DNA of 61,965 bases from an uncultured Flavobacteriales bacterium (lineage in GTDB: Bacteria; Bacteroidota; Bacteroidia; Flavobacteriales_D; Crocinitomicaceae), in assembly GCA_938092255.1 (NCBI GenBank), contig CALKHF010000002.1, positions 1 to 61,965 of the forward strand. Direction: 5' to 3'. Of this stretch, positions 46,358 through 55,570 are shown piece by piece; the stretch's first letter is position 1; each line of letters opens with the position of its first letter. The translations under genes were made by a program, and so were the position numbers. The notes under the pieces are model-generated. The model ran no database searches and was not told the DNA's origin. It worked only from the letters and a program-made list of their open reading frames with translations.

Positions 46358-47419
46358 ATGAATCTTAACAAGATAAACGTTATTGACCTTTCCACAGTAC
46401 TTGCTGGTCCTTCCGTTGGTAGTTTTTTAGCAGAATTAGGGGCGAAAGTGACTAAAATAGAACACCCTAATACCCCAGATGTTACCCGCTCATGGAAATT
46501 GGAATCAGAAAAATCAAGCAATAAAACCTCAGCTTATTTCTCAAGTATTAATTACAAAAAGAATTACATTCAATTGGATCTTTTAGACGAAAAGGACTAT
46601 AAAAAATTTATAGATAAAATAAAAACAGCAGATATTCTTATCTCAAATTTTAAAAAAGGGGGTGATGTTAAATTGAAAATTACGGATTCAGCATTGAGAA
46701 AGATCAATCCAAACTTAATTATCGCCAAGATTACAGGGTTTGGTCTTGACAGTGATCGTGTGGCTTATGATTTAATTCTTCAGGCAGAAAGTGGATTTAT
46801 GTCAATAAATGGTGAAAAAAATGCAGAACCATTGAAAATGCCAGTAGCTTTGATTGACGTTCTTGCAGCCCATCAGCTCAAAGAGGCGATTCTTTTAGCA
46901 ATACTTCACAGACATTTGGAAGGTGAAGCAAAAACGGTCCATGTATCTCTCTATAATGCGGCGGTTTGCAGCTTAACGAATCAAGCGAGCAATTACTTAA
47001 TGACAAAAAAAATACCTGAAAGACTTGGCAACTTGCACCCCAACATAGCACCATACGGGGAGATCTTTAAAACAAAAGACAACAAACGGATTACCTTTGC
47101 AATTGGAAGCAGCAGACATTTTATTGACCTTTGCAATACTCTGCAATTGAAAATTACAGAGGATCAGGATTTTGCAACAAACCAATTACGGGTTCAAAAC
47201 AGAGGAAAACTCGAAACATTAATTCAACAAAAAGTGAAGCATTTGAATTCAGAAGAACTTATGAATCAATTGCACCATTTAAATGTGCCTTGTGCTTTCA
47301 TCAAAAATATTAATGAGGTTTTAGATAGTAATATGTCCCAAGATTTAATTCGTTTAGAGATTATCGACGGTGAACCAACCTCTAGGATAACAAGTATTGG
47401 ATTTAACTGGATGGATTAA
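46358..47419 (+). CDS. CaiB/BaiF family (class III) CoA-transferase
   Basis: A 353-residue CoA transferase. VIDLSTVLAGPSVGSFLAELGAKVTKIEHP, SYFSSINYKKNYIQLDL, DILISNFKKGG, LIIAKITGFG and the catalytic Asp segment KMPVALIDVLAAHQL match the family, which moves CoA between carboxylic acids. The C-terminal part has HPNIAPYGEIFKTKDNKRITFAIGS and VPCAFIKNINEVL. The natural substrates are unknown. The ATG at 46358 is chosen over the track TTG at 46331 because the latter overlaps the -7 element and the conserved fold begins right after this ATG. It is slightly short for the family (often about 400). Confidence 0.9.
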   Translation: MNLNKINVIDLSTVLAGPSVGSFLAELGAKVTKIEHPNTPDVTRSWKLESEKSSNKTSAYFSSINYKKNYIQLDLLDEKDYKKFIDKIKTADILISNFKKGGDVKLKITDSALRKINPNLIIAKITGFGLDSDRVAYDLILQAESGFMSINGEKNAEPLKMPVALIDVLAAHQLKEAILLAILHRHLEGEAKTVHVSLYNAAVCSLTNQASNYLMTKKIPERLGNLHPNIAPYGEIFKTKDNKRITFAIGSSRHFIDLCNTLQLKITEDQDFATNQLRVQNRGKLETLIQQKVKHLNSEELMNQLHHLNVPCAFIKNINEVLDSNMSQDLIRLEIIDGEPTSRITSIGFNWMD

Positions 47420-47441
47420 ATTGAAATAAATACCTACAAGA

Positions 47442-48128
47442 ATGAACATGGACGAAATTGTATTAAGTGAATTAATAGAACTACTTACTGAAAACAAAGC
47501 GACATTATTTGATCATATTGCCGCAGAACGTACCAATCACATCAATGTTGTTGTAGAAAACTTATATCAAGCGCACAATGCTTCTGCTGTTTTAAGAACA
47601 TGCGATTGTTATGGAATAAACAAGATGCATATTATAGAAAATGTGAATAAATACAAGGTTAATAGTGATATTGCTCTGGGTGCAGGGAAATGGGTAGAAA
47701 CTGAAACCCATATAGAAGGTGAACAACCCACTTTAGAGTGCATTAAGACGTTAAAACAAAGAGGATATAAAATATTGGCAACGACACCTCATACCGATGA
47801 TTATAACATTTATAATGTACCTATTCATGAACCCATGGCCGTTTTCTTCGGAACAGAAATGAATGGGCTTTCTGATGAAGTAATAAATGAAGCCGATTAC
47901 AAAGTGAATATTCCGATGTACGGATTTACAGAAAGCTTTAACATCTCAGTTTCTGCCGCAATATTGTTGAGCAGTTTAAGGAAAAGACTTGAATCATCTG
48001 AATTGAATTGGAAACTGAATAAAGAAGAACAAACCAAACTAAAAATTGAATGGTGCAAACGAACTTTAATTAAGGGAAAACAGATTGAAAGAGAAGTTAG
48101 ACGAAGAATAATTGGAAAAGAATTGTAA
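47442..48128 (+). CDS. trmH: tRNA (guanosine-2'-O-)-methyltransferase, TrmH-like
   Basis: A 228-residue SPOUT methyltransferase. VVENLYQAHNASAVLRTCDCYGINKMHIIE (about 32-61), AVFFGTEMNGLSDEVINEADYKVNIPMYGFTESFNISVSAAILL carry the three SpoU motifs, including the trefoil-knot SAM-binding region. The MYGFTESFNISVS form is the one typical of TrmH, which methylates G18 of tRNA, rather than RlmB. It is 22 bases after the CoA-transferase gene and probably co-transcribed. The stop codon TAA provides the first bases of the -7 element for the next gene. Confidence 0.9.
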   Translation: MNMDEIVLSELIELLTENKATLFDHIAAERTNHINVVVENLYQAHNASAVLRTCDCYGINKMHIIENVNKYKVNSDIALGAGKWVETETHIEGEQPTLECIKTLKQRGYKILATTPHTDDYNIYNVPIHEPMAVFFGTEMNGLSDEVINEADYKVNIPMYGFTESFNISVSAAILLSSLRKRLESSELNWKLNKEEQTKLKIEWCKRTLIKGKQIEREVRRRIIGKEL

Positions 48129-48133
48129 ATTTG
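48126..48133 (+). promoter_or_regulatory. Putative THX promoter -7 element (TAAATTTG)
   Basis: TAAATTTG is a perfect TAnnTTTG match and overlaps the trmH stop codon, so the THX gene can be transcribed independently of trmH. It ends 30 bases before the THX ATG. A TTG exists upstream but at only 11 bases spacing, too close for a -33 element. Confidence 0.5.
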
Positions 48134-48163
48134 AAATTAGATAATTAACAAAAAAGTATAATC

Positions 48164-48412
48164 ATGGGTAAAGGAGATAGAAAAACGGCTAAAGGAAAAA
48201 GAACAATTGGCTCTTATGGCGTTTCAAGAAAAAGAAAGGAAAGCGTAAAATTTGTTGCCAAGCCCAAAAAGAAAAAAGCTGCTCCCAAAAAAACAGTTGA
48301 TTCCGCTGAAAAACCAGTAGCAAAAAAAGCAGCTCCTGCAAAAAAGAAAGCTTCAACAGCTAAGAAAAAAGCGCCCACTGCAACGAAAAAAGAGTCCGAA
48401 AAGAAAGACTAA
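48164..48412 (+). CDS. 30S ribosomal protein THX-like, with Lys/Ala/Pro-rich extension
   Basis: An 82-residue, extremely basic protein. The first ~26 residues, MGKGDRKTAKGKRTIGSYGVSRKRK, match the small THX protein first known from Thermus 30S subunits and common in Bacteroidetes. The remaining ~55 residues are a low-complexity tail of KKAAPKK and AKKK-type units similar to histone H1-like or HU tails, likely disordered and able to bind RNA or DNA. The tail is longer than the minimal THX protein. It has its own -7 element. Confidence 0.82.
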   Translation: MGKGDRKTAKGKRTIGSYGVSRKRKESVKFVAKPKKKKAAPKKTVDSAEKPVAKKAAPAKKKASTAKKKAPTATKKESEKKD

Positions 48413-48512
48413 ACACGTTAAAACAGTTTTTTTTTTAACATTTGGAATAAATTTTCAAAAATTTAACCTGCACGTTAAATAGTTTTTAGACTTTTGCTAA
48501 AAACATATTTAC

Positions 48513-49577
48513 ATGAAACATAATTTTGGCGCGGGTCCGTGCATTCTACCGCAAGACGTTTTTCAAGAAGCTTCTCGCTCTGTTGTCGATTTCAATGGTC
48601 TATCAATCCTTGAAGTATCTCACAGGCACAAAGATTTCGTAGCCGTCATGGACGAAGCTACTGACCTTGTCAAGAAAGCATTAAATGTTCCTGAAAGATA
48701 TTCGGTTATTTTTCTACAAGGTGGTGCTTCATTAGGTTTTTTAATCAGTGCTTTGAATATGATGAGAGATACTAAAAAAGCGTCATATATCAATACTGGA
48801 ACATGGTCCAAAAAAGCCATGACTGAGGCTAAAAAAGCAGGATTTGAAGTTATTGAAGCGGCAAGCTCTGCTGACACGAACTTCAATTACATTCCAAAAA
48901 ACATTAACTTTAATGTTTCCTCTGATTATGTACATTTCACTTCCAATAACACCATTTTCGGAACTCAGTTTAAAGAAATGCCCAAGACTTCACTTCCTTT
49001 GATTTGTGACATGTCTTCAGACATTTTTTCTAGAGAAATTAATGTTGCTGATTTTGATTTGATTTATGCTGGTGCTCAAAAGAATATGGGACCTGCAGGA
49101 ACAACTTTATATATTGTTAAGGATGAAATATTAGGAAAATCGACCTCTGATTTCATGCCAACCTATTTGGATCTCAAAACACATGCTGAAAAAGAGAGCA
49201 TGTTCAATACTCCTCCGGTATTTCCGGTATATGCATCAATGCTGAATTTACGCCATTTGATTAAAAATGGTGGTGTCAAGGGTGCACAAGAAAGAAATGA
49301 AGCCAAAGCCGATTTACTCTACAATGAAATTGACAACAATCCATTGTTTGAAGGAACTGTCGCAAAAGAAGATCGTTCCAATATGAACGTTACTTTCCTT
49401 ATGAAGGATGATTCAAGATTGGATGAGTTTAACAAAATGTGGCAAGAAAATGACCTTGTAGGACTTAAAGGACACCGATCCGTTGGAGGCTTCAGAGCTT
49501 CTATGTACAATGCACTCCCCATTGAAAGTGTACAGGTACTGGTTGATTTAATGAAACAATTCTCAAATAAAGGATAA
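48513..49577 (+). CDS. serC: Phosphoserine aminotransferase
   Basis: A 354-residue PLP enzyme. MKHNFGAGPCILPQDVFQEASR, SILEVSHRHKDFVAVMDEA, VIFLQGGASLGFLISALNM, the PLP lysine in LIYAGAQKNMGPAGTTLYIVKDE and LVGLKGHRSVGGFRASMYNALPIESV are characteristic of SerC. It makes 3-phosphoserine from 3-phosphohydroxypyruvate and glutamate. The serA gene follows after 6 bases, so the two steps of the serine pathway form one unit. The 100-base gap upstream holds T-rich sequence and GACTTTTG, an imperfect -7 element. Confidence 0.96.
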   Translation: MKHNFGAGPCILPQDVFQEASRSVVDFNGLSILEVSHRHKDFVAVMDEATDLVKKALNVPERYSVIFLQGGASLGFLISALNMMRDTKKASYINTGTWSKKAMTEAKKAGFEVIEAASSADTNFNYIPKNINFNVSSDYVHFTSNNTIFGTQFKEMPKTSLPLICDMSSDIFSREINVADFDLIYAGAQKNMGPAGTTLYIVKDEILGKSTSDFMPTYLDLKTHAEKESMFNTPPVFPVYASMLNLRHLIKNGGVKGAQERNEAKADLLYNEIDNNPLFEGTVAKEDRSNMNVTFLMKDDSRLDEFNKMWQENDLVGLKGHRSVGGFRASMYNALPIESVQVLVDLMKQFSNKG

Positions 49578-49583
49578 AAAAAT

Positions 49584-50534
49584 ATGATAAAAATATTAGC
49601 AAACGATGGTATATCTGCTAGTGGAGTTAACGCCCTTGAAGCAGCAGGATTTACAGTAATTCTTGATAAAGTTGAACAAGACAATTTGATCGATTTTATT
49701 AATCAAGAACAAGTTGTTGGAGTCTTGGTACGTAGTGCGACAACTGTTCGTCAAAATGTAGTTGATTCGTGCCCAAGCCTAAAGCTTATCGGAAGAGGTG
49801 GTGTAGGAATGGACAACATTGATGTCGCCTATGCTAGAGAAAAAGGATTGACCGTAATCAATACACCTGGTGCTTCCTCACAATCCGTTGCTGAGCTCGT
49901 TATGGGACATTTATTTGCAGTATCTCGCTTTTTGTATGCTTCATATAAAAATATGGGGGATGGTGAATTTGCAAAGCTCAAAAAGAGCTATGCCAAAGGA
50001 GTCGAGTTACGAGGAAAAACAATCGGGATTATTGGATTTGGCCGAATCGGACAGAGCCTAGCGTCCTACGCTTTAGGTACAGGAATGAAAGTTGTTGCCA
50101 TTGACCAATATACCGAAACAGCGACTATCTCCTTAAACGTTGGAGGCAAAAATGTTGAAGTTCAAATTACGCCAACCAATGACTTATCATCAGTGATTGG
50201 TGACCTAGATTATATTTCTTTACACGTCCCCAAGCAATCAGATGGAAGTGCAGTTATTCAAATGAAAGAATTTGAAATGATGAAAAAGGGTGTGCGTATT
50301 GTTAATGCCGCTAGAGGCGGTGTCATCAATGAAGACGACCTTAAAGAAGCCATTTCGAGAGGAATTGTGGCCGCTGCTGCACTTGATGTATTTGAGAACG
50401 AGCCCAATCCTGATGCGTCCTTAACATCTCATGAAAGTATTGCCTGCACACCACATATCGGTGCTGCAACAGTTGAGGCACAAGACCGAATCGGAACCGA
50501 GCTTGCGGATCAAATTAAGGCAGCCTTGGGCTAA
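49584..50534 (+). CDS. serA: D-3-phosphoglycerate dehydrogenase (short form, no ACT domain)
   Basis: A 316-residue D-2-hydroxyacid dehydrogenase. GVLVRSATTVRQNVVDSCPSLKLIGRGGVGMDNIDV, the NAD-binding loop TIGIIGFGRIGQSLA, catalytic Arg in VRIVNAARGGVINEDDLKEAI and His in ACTPHIGAATVEAQDRIG are present. It oxidises 3-phosphoglycerate, the first step of serine synthesis; pairing with serC supports this over other hydroxyacid substrates. It lacks the C-terminal ACT/regulatory domain of long SerA enzymes, so serine feedback inhibition by that route is not expected. Confidence 0.93.
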   Translation: MIKILANDGISASGVNALEAAGFTVILDKVEQDNLIDFINQEQVVGVLVRSATTVRQNVVDSCPSLKLIGRGGVGMDNIDVAYAREKGLTVINTPGASSQSVAELVMGHLFAVSRFLYASYKNMGDGEFAKLKKSYAKGVELRGKTIGIIGFGRIGQSLASYALGTGMKVVAIDQYTETATISLNVGGKNVEVQITPTNDLSSVIGDLDYISLHVPKQSDGSAVIQMKEFEMMKKGVRIVNAARGGVINEDDLKEAISRGIVAAAALDVFENEPNPDASLTSHESIACTPHIGAATVEAQDRIGTELADQIKAALG

Positions 50535-50612
50535 TGAGCTATTACAGTACAACTCATCAAACATAATACACGCCAATTTTTAAGTGATTTTAAGCTAAAT
50601 AAATAATCGTTA

Positions 50613-50641
50613 TTGACAATTACAAATAATGCTTATATTTA
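50613..50641 (+). promoter_or_regulatory. Putative promoter (TTG-N18-TATATTTA)
   Basis: A TTG (50613-50615) is followed after 18 bases by TATATTTA (50634-50641), one mismatch from TAnnTTTG. It lies 14 bases before the ATG of the truncated leader ORF and is probably the promoter for that ORF plus the histidine phosphatase. Confidence 0.5.
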
Positions 50642-50655
50642 GGTGGAACCTACTG

Positions 50656-50796
50656 ATGAAAACAAGAATTACTACATTACTTATTACCTTATTTACATGT
50701 TCAATCAATGCGCAGAACGTAAACATCCCAGATGTCAACTTTAAAGCTTATTTACTAGGCAATTTAGCCATTAACGAAATAAACGCCTCGGTATGA
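50656..50796 (+). pseudogene. Truncated N-terminus of a secreted LRR-type protein
   Basis: This 46-codon ORF is too short for the track. It encodes a signal peptide (MKTRITTLLITLFTCSINAQ) and then VNIPDVNFKAYLLGNLAIN, which closely resembles the conserved opening of secreted leucine-rich-repeat proteins of Flavobacteriia (NIPDxNFKxYLxGNxxIN). The leucine-rich body is missing and the ORF stops after NEINASV. The TGA overlaps the ATG of the histidine phosphatase (ATGA). It may be a remnant left by a deletion, or a reused leader peptide; the intact promoter and coupling leave both options open. Confidence 0.65.
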
Positions 50797-51314
50797 CAAA
50801 AAAATCACTCTACTTAATATTAATAATTTTAGTTTCTCAATCTTGCCAAACCGTTAAAAATAATGGCGTTTTCACAATCTATTTGGTTAGACATTCAGAA
50901 AAAGATGTATCATTCAATAATTCCGCAGACCCTCCACTCACTCATTGTGGTGAGCAAAGATCAAAAAGTATAAGTAATTTTTTTAAAGATGTCCCTATTG
51001 AAGCAATATACAGTACAAGTTATACCCGTACCAAAAACACAGCTTTTCCTACAGCCAAATCAAAAAGTCTCGAAATACAAGAGTATGATGGAGAAACCCT
51101 CATTGATTTCTCAAAATTATTGCGCAAGTGCAAGCAAGATGCTCTAGTGGTTGGACATAGTAATACCACAGGTGTTTTGGCAGGCCTTCTGGTCGGAGAA
51201 GAAATTGGAGAATTTGATTTGGGCATTTATGATAGAATATACCAGGTGGTTCTTCGTAAAAAAAGAGGGAGGCTTCATTTATTGCATACTTCATTTTCGT
51301 GTAATTCTGAATAA
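50793..51314 (+). CDS. Lipoprotein histidine phosphatase (PGAM/SixA-like)
   Basis: A 173-residue phosphatase with a lipoprotein signal (KKSLYLILIILVSQSC, Cys about 17). The catalytic phospho-His motif appears as YLVRHSEKD (Arg-His-Ser instead of Arg-His-Gly). IEAIYSTSYTRTKNTAFP gives the second Arg, and DALVVGHSNTTGVLAGLL the second catalytic His. The family removes phosphate from small molecules or phosphohistidine. Exported lipoprotein versions exist in Bacteroidetes, with unknown substrates. Its ATG overlaps the stop of the truncated LRR leader. Confidence 0.88.
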   Translation: MTKKSLYLILIILVSQSCQTVKNNGVFTIYLVRHSEKDVSFNNSADPPLTHCGEQRSKSISNFFKDVPIEAIYSTSYTRTKNTAFPTAKSKSLEIQEYDGETLIDFSKLLRKCKQDALVVGHSNTTGVLAGLLVGEEIGEFDLGIYDRIYQVVLRKKRGRLHLLHTSFSCNSE

Positions 51315-51463
51315 GATATACGATCTCCAGCCTTTAAATTCTCTATAAACCGTTTTACTCATTAGAGGAGTATTGAAATCAAAATGCTGTTTTTAATATC
51401 AAACAAACATTTGTACCTTGGGGGCAGATTTAAATAAGTCTAACCAAACCATTTACAACCACT

Positions 51464-54400
51464 ATGAAATTATATTTATCCCTCCTTTTTGCAATTTTTG
51501 CTTACAATTATTCATGTAGTCAGGTTAATATTGACAATTACTCGGTAAATGCCCTAGGACAAGTTCAACTATCAATTCAAGGACAAGTTGGAAAGTATTA
51601 CATATTGCACGCGCAGCACTCTCCAACTTTTAATTGGGCTGTTTCGATGACAATGGGTGTTAATGGGACCATGGTCATCTCTGAACCCAACGGAGCTTAT
51701 CCTGAAGCCAATTATTCCATCACAGAACATGATGTAGCATTCCCAGATGATTATGATGGAGATGGAATAGATGATGTTACAGAATTTAACAACATGCCTA
51801 CTGATGCCCCCATCAACTTTGCGGATCCTGTTGCATTTATTGATGGAGCAACATCCATACCAGATGCTCAAACCTTTATGGATTTGGCAACAATAAATAA
51901 TGTGGGTTGGGCGCCATTTCTGGATGGGCAATTGTATGTAAAGTTCGGAATACTAGATAGAGATACACCTGAACCTAAAGTTTATTTTATCAATAGCAAT
52001 ACATATACAATTCATGCGACCTTTTTCAATTCAATTGGTGCTTCGGTTGTAGGTGATGACAGTTCTGGAGAGATTGTTTTTAATCCCAACGAAATTACTC
52101 CGACTGGAGTTATCGGTACTTATTCATTCAATTTCTCGTTTGGCAACACTTATGATTTTGAGGCTTCTCAAAGAACGTATGAACTATTGGCAGCGAACAT
52201 GCCATTCCTTCAAAATAACATGAACCACTTTATCGGACAGGCCGATGAAAACAATTACCTCAATAACTACGCTGACGGTTTTGTAGGATCTAGAATTGAT
52301 GTGGTTCTAGAAAGTGATGTTTTCGCCGAAATCAATTACATCCCTTTTCATGAAGCAGAAGGATATGGATTCTTTAAACATATGGATGATTTGAACGAAA
52401 CTCCGGGAAGTAGAGACATAGTGCTTTACGATGCATTGCCAAATTCATTGCCACGAGTTGGGGGAATAATGACTTCAGTCATACAAACACCATTATCTCA
52501 CGTAAATTTAAGAGCAATTCAAGACAACGTTCCCAATGCCTACATCTCAGATCCTTTGTCGATTGATTCAATATCAAATCTTTTGGGAAGTTATATTTAT
52601 TATAAAGTTGAAAACGAGACCTTTCAGATACGAGAAGCCACTTTGGAGGAAGTGAATGCTTGGTATGAAGATCTTAGGCCAACTGAACCGCAAATTCCTA
52701 TTCGGGATTTGAGCATAACAGAAATTAAGCCCTTAGACTCAATTGAATTCGAAATGTCTGCAGCTTTTGGAGCTAAATGCTCTAACGTTGCGACAATGAG
52801 ATCTTTTGGATTCCCTGAAAGTACGATTCCTGATGGTTTTGGAATTCCATTTTATTATTATGATGAATTTATGCTTTTCAACAATTTTTATGAAGAGGCA
52901 CAAGTAATGATCGACAATCCAACATTCCAAAATGACATCAACTTTCGGATTGAGAGACTAAAAGATTTTAGAAGAGACATTAAGGATGCACCCATGCCTC
53001 AATGGATTATGGATGATTTACAAGCCATGCATGATGATTTTCCAGAGGGAACAGCTGTAAGGTGTCGATCAAGCACGAATAATGAGGATTTACCTGGATT
53101 TAGTGGAGCCGGTTTGTATACTTCAAAAACACAACATTTGGATGAAGGACACATTTCGAAATCCATTAAGCAAGTTTATGCAAGTATGTGGAATTTTAGA
53201 GCATATGAGGAAAGAGATTTTTACCGTGTTGACCACTTTATGGCAGCTATGGGCGTATTATGTCACCCGAATTTTCAAAATGAAAAATCAAATGGCGTTG
53301 GAATTAGTATTGATCCCATTTATGACACAGAAGGTACGTTTTATTTAAACACCCAAGTAGGAGAATCACTGATTACAAATCCTGACCCGAATTCGGTTCC
53401 TGAAGAGATATTATTATATGAAGACCCGACTCAAGCAGGTGGCTACCTTGTATTGAGATTGTCCAATTTGGTGAATCCAGGAGAACTCGTAATGGACCAA
53501 ATCTATCTAGATCAAATGAGAGATTACCTATCTGTTATTCATGATGAATTTGAAATACTTTATGATGTTGTCGGAGCTGAAGGTTTCGGAATGGATATCG
53601 AGTATAAAGTGACCGCCGAAGACCAATTGGCAATTAAACAAGCGAGACCATGGGTTTCGTTTTGGGCTGATATAAATGGTGATCGGGATTTGGGTGTTAC
53701 AGCTATTGTAGACCCTGTATCATCTTCTGGCCTTGGAAGTAATGAGTTGGTAACTATTAATGTTGCCAATCAAGGATTAAACGACATGAGTGATTTTGAT
53801 ATTGAGTTAATGATTGATGGTCAATCAATTGAAACGATATCAGTTCCTCAAACCATACAGCCTTTTAATGACGCTGACTTTCAGTTTTCAGCACCACAAG
53901 ACTTTTCAACTATTGGAGATTATAATATCATGGCTATTGTGAGTCACGATGATGATGAATATGGCAATAATGATACCCTAAACGTTATGATCAGCAAAGT
54001 TTATGCATTAGATGGTGAACTCTCTATTGGAGAACTCGAGGTGGTTTGTAATGATGAGGTTGAACTTAAGGCCATCATTAACAATGAAGGCGAAACTACT
54101 ATAACTGATGTGGCGATTGAAGTGGTTGTTAATGGCTTAGTCGTTGATGTAATTAATGCTGCGATTGATGTACCTTTCCAGGAACAAGACAAGATAGAAA
54201 TCACCATTAGCAACAACCTACAACAAAGCAATAATAACATCACCCTGAACCTGATAAGTATCAACAATCAAGCTGATGAAAACTTAACAAATAACTCTGC
54301 ATCAACATCTACTACACTTGATTCAGATTATGATTTTATTACGCTCATAATTAACCCTGATGATTATCCTAATGAAACATCCTGGGAAATCATTAATGAA

Positions 54401-55399
54401 AATACAGATAAGCTCGTGTCTTTTGGTTCATTGCCTAATGGCAGTCAATATGTCGAAGACATTTGTATTGATTATAACTCATGCTTTTCTCTATATTTCT
54501 ACGATTCTTATGGAGATGGAATCTGTTGTGCCTACGGAATTGGTGACTTTCAAGTATTAAATTCGTCAGGAGTTCAACTTGTAGTAAACAATGGTGAGTT
54601 TGATTCTGAAGTTGTTGAAGTATTTTGTCCAGATGGAACAGGATGTGAAATTACAGCCACTGTAAACGTATCCCATTCATCCTCAGTCGCTACTAATGAT
54701 GGAACCATCACAATTAATACGAGTTCAGGACTGAGTCCTTTTCAATACAGTATTGATGGTGGACAATCATTTACAACCACAAATACATTCAGTGATTTAG
54801 CTCCTGGAGTTTATAGCATATTCGTGCAAGGTGCTACTGGGTCCTGTTCTTATCAAGAAACTGTGATAATTGAAGCTTGCGAATTAACTACGGTCGAAAT
54901 AATAGCAACCGACGTTCCTTCTGTGGTATCAACAAGTGGTTCGATTGAAATCACTCCTACTTCGGGGCAAGGTCCTTACATGTATAGCATTGATGGAGGA
55001 CAAAACTTTGAATCATCAAATATTTTCACAGACCTACCTGTAGGAACTTACAATGTAGTTGTCATAGATGAATCGAGTATCTGTTTATATGAAGAGAGTG
55101 TTCCTATCGTTGTTGAAGGAGCGGGTATTGATGGAGAGCTTTTAACAAATGGGATCATGCTTTATCCGAATCCAACTAAAAACGATTTTGTAATAGAAAT
55201 CGAATCTGTTTCTGCGCTATCTGAAACTTTGCAAATTGAAACCTATGATAAATTGGGTCGAACAATACAAACAGGATCAATTTCAAAAGATGGCAATGGG
55301 AAAACAACAATTTCTTTAAACGGTTATGTTTCTGGAACTTATTTTATAAAGTGTTTTAATAACTCGTTTGAAAAACATTTTAAAGTGGTGAAGATTTAG
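51464..55399 (+). CDS. T9SS cargo with dikinase-like (PPDK/GWD) domains and SprB-like repeats
   Basis: A 1311-residue secreted protein. In order it shows a signal peptide (MKLYLSLLFAIFAYNYSCSQ) and a calcium-binding-like DYDGDGIDD (about 97-105). Next comes a swivelling-domain-like segment VGGIMTSVIQTPLSHVNLRA with His346, then a PPDK/PEP-synthase ATP-binding domain (about 435-730) with GAKCSNVATM, VRCRSSTNNEDLPGFSGAGLY, ASMWNFRAYEERDF and LAIKQARPW. CARDB-like domains follow (about 745-950), then two SprB-like repeats (PFQYSIDGGQSF, PYMYSIDGGQNF) and a type A sorting domain (LYPNPTKNDFVIEIE to the end). The His-before-ATP-domain order resembles glucan, water dikinase rather than PPDK. The substrate and any ATP source outside the cell are unknown. 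Confidence 0.85.
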   Translation: MKLYLSLLFAIFAYNYSCSQVNIDNYSVNALGQVQLSIQGQVGKYYILHAQHSPTFNWAVSMTMGVNGTMVISEPNGAYPEANYSITEHDVAFPDDYDGDGIDDVTEFNNMPTDAPINFADPVAFIDGATSIPDAQTFMDLATINNVGWAPFLDGQLYVKFGILDRDTPEPKVYFINSNTYTIHATFFNSIGASVVGDDSSGEIVFNPNEITPTGVIGTYSFNFSFGNTYDFEASQRTYELLAANMPFLQNNMNHFIGQADENNYLNNYADGFVGSRIDVVLESDVFAEINYIPFHEAEGYGFFKHMDDLNETPGSRDIVLYDALPNSLPRVGGIMTSVIQTPLSHVNLRAIQDNVPNAYISDPLSIDSISNLLGSYIYYKVENETFQIREATLEEVNAWYEDLRPTEPQIPIRDLSITEIKPLDSIEFEMSAAFGAKCSNVATMRSFGFPESTIPDGFGIPFYYYDEFMLFNNFYEEAQVMIDNPTFQNDINFRIERLKDFRRDIKDAPMPQWIMDDLQAMHDDFPEGTAVRCRSSTNNEDLPGFSGAGLYTSKTQHLDEGHISKSIKQVYASMWNFRAYEERDFYRVDHFMAAMGVLCHPNFQNEKSNGVGISIDPIYDTEGTFYLNTQVGESLITNPDPNSVPEEILLYEDPTQAGGYLVLRLSNLVNPGELVMDQIYLDQMRDYLSVIHDEFEILYDVVGAEGFGMDIEYKVTAEDQLAIKQARPWVSFWADINGDRDLGVTAIVDPVSSSGLGSNELVTINVANQGLNDMSDFDIELMIDGQSIETISVPQTIQPFNDADFQFSAPQDFSTIGDYNIMAIVSHDDDEYGNNDTLNVMISKVYALDGELSIGELEVVCNDEVELKAIINNEGETTITDVAIEVVVNGLVVDVINAAIDVPFQEQDKIEITISNNLQQSNNNITLNLISINNQADENLTNNSASTSTTLDSDYDFITLIINPDDYPNETSWEIINENTDKLVSFGSLPNGSQYVEDICIDYNSCFSLYFYDSYGDGICCAYGIGDFQVLNSSGVQLVVNNGEFDSEVVEVFCPDGTGCEITATVNVSHSSSVATNDGTITINTSSGLSPFQYSIDGGQSFTTTNTFSDLAPGVYSIFVQGATGSCSYQETVIIEACELTTVEIIATDVPSVVSTSGSIEITPTSGQGPYMYSIDGGQNFESSNIFTDLPVGTYNVVVIDESSICLYEESVPIVVEGAGIDGELLTNGIMLYPNPTKNDFVIEIESVSALSETLQIETYDKLGRTIQTGSISKDGNGKTTISLNGYVSGTYFIKCFNNSFEKHFKVVKI

Positions 55400-55570
55400 A
55401 TTTAAAGTTCTTTAAATAATCATTATTGAAATATGAAAAAATCAAATTGGGATTTAAATTGTAACTGCCTAGTAGTTGGGTCTCTCTAATTAAAAAAGTT
55501 TTCTAGCGAAAAGAAGCAATTGGTACTATTAAATTCAATGAGATTAAAAGTCTAAGAATAATTAAAATAC

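Noticed and set aside
51315-51463. Promoter for the dikinase-like gene (TACCTTGG)
   Set aside because: Only a partial -7 match and no -33 element at a proper distance; not strong enough to list.
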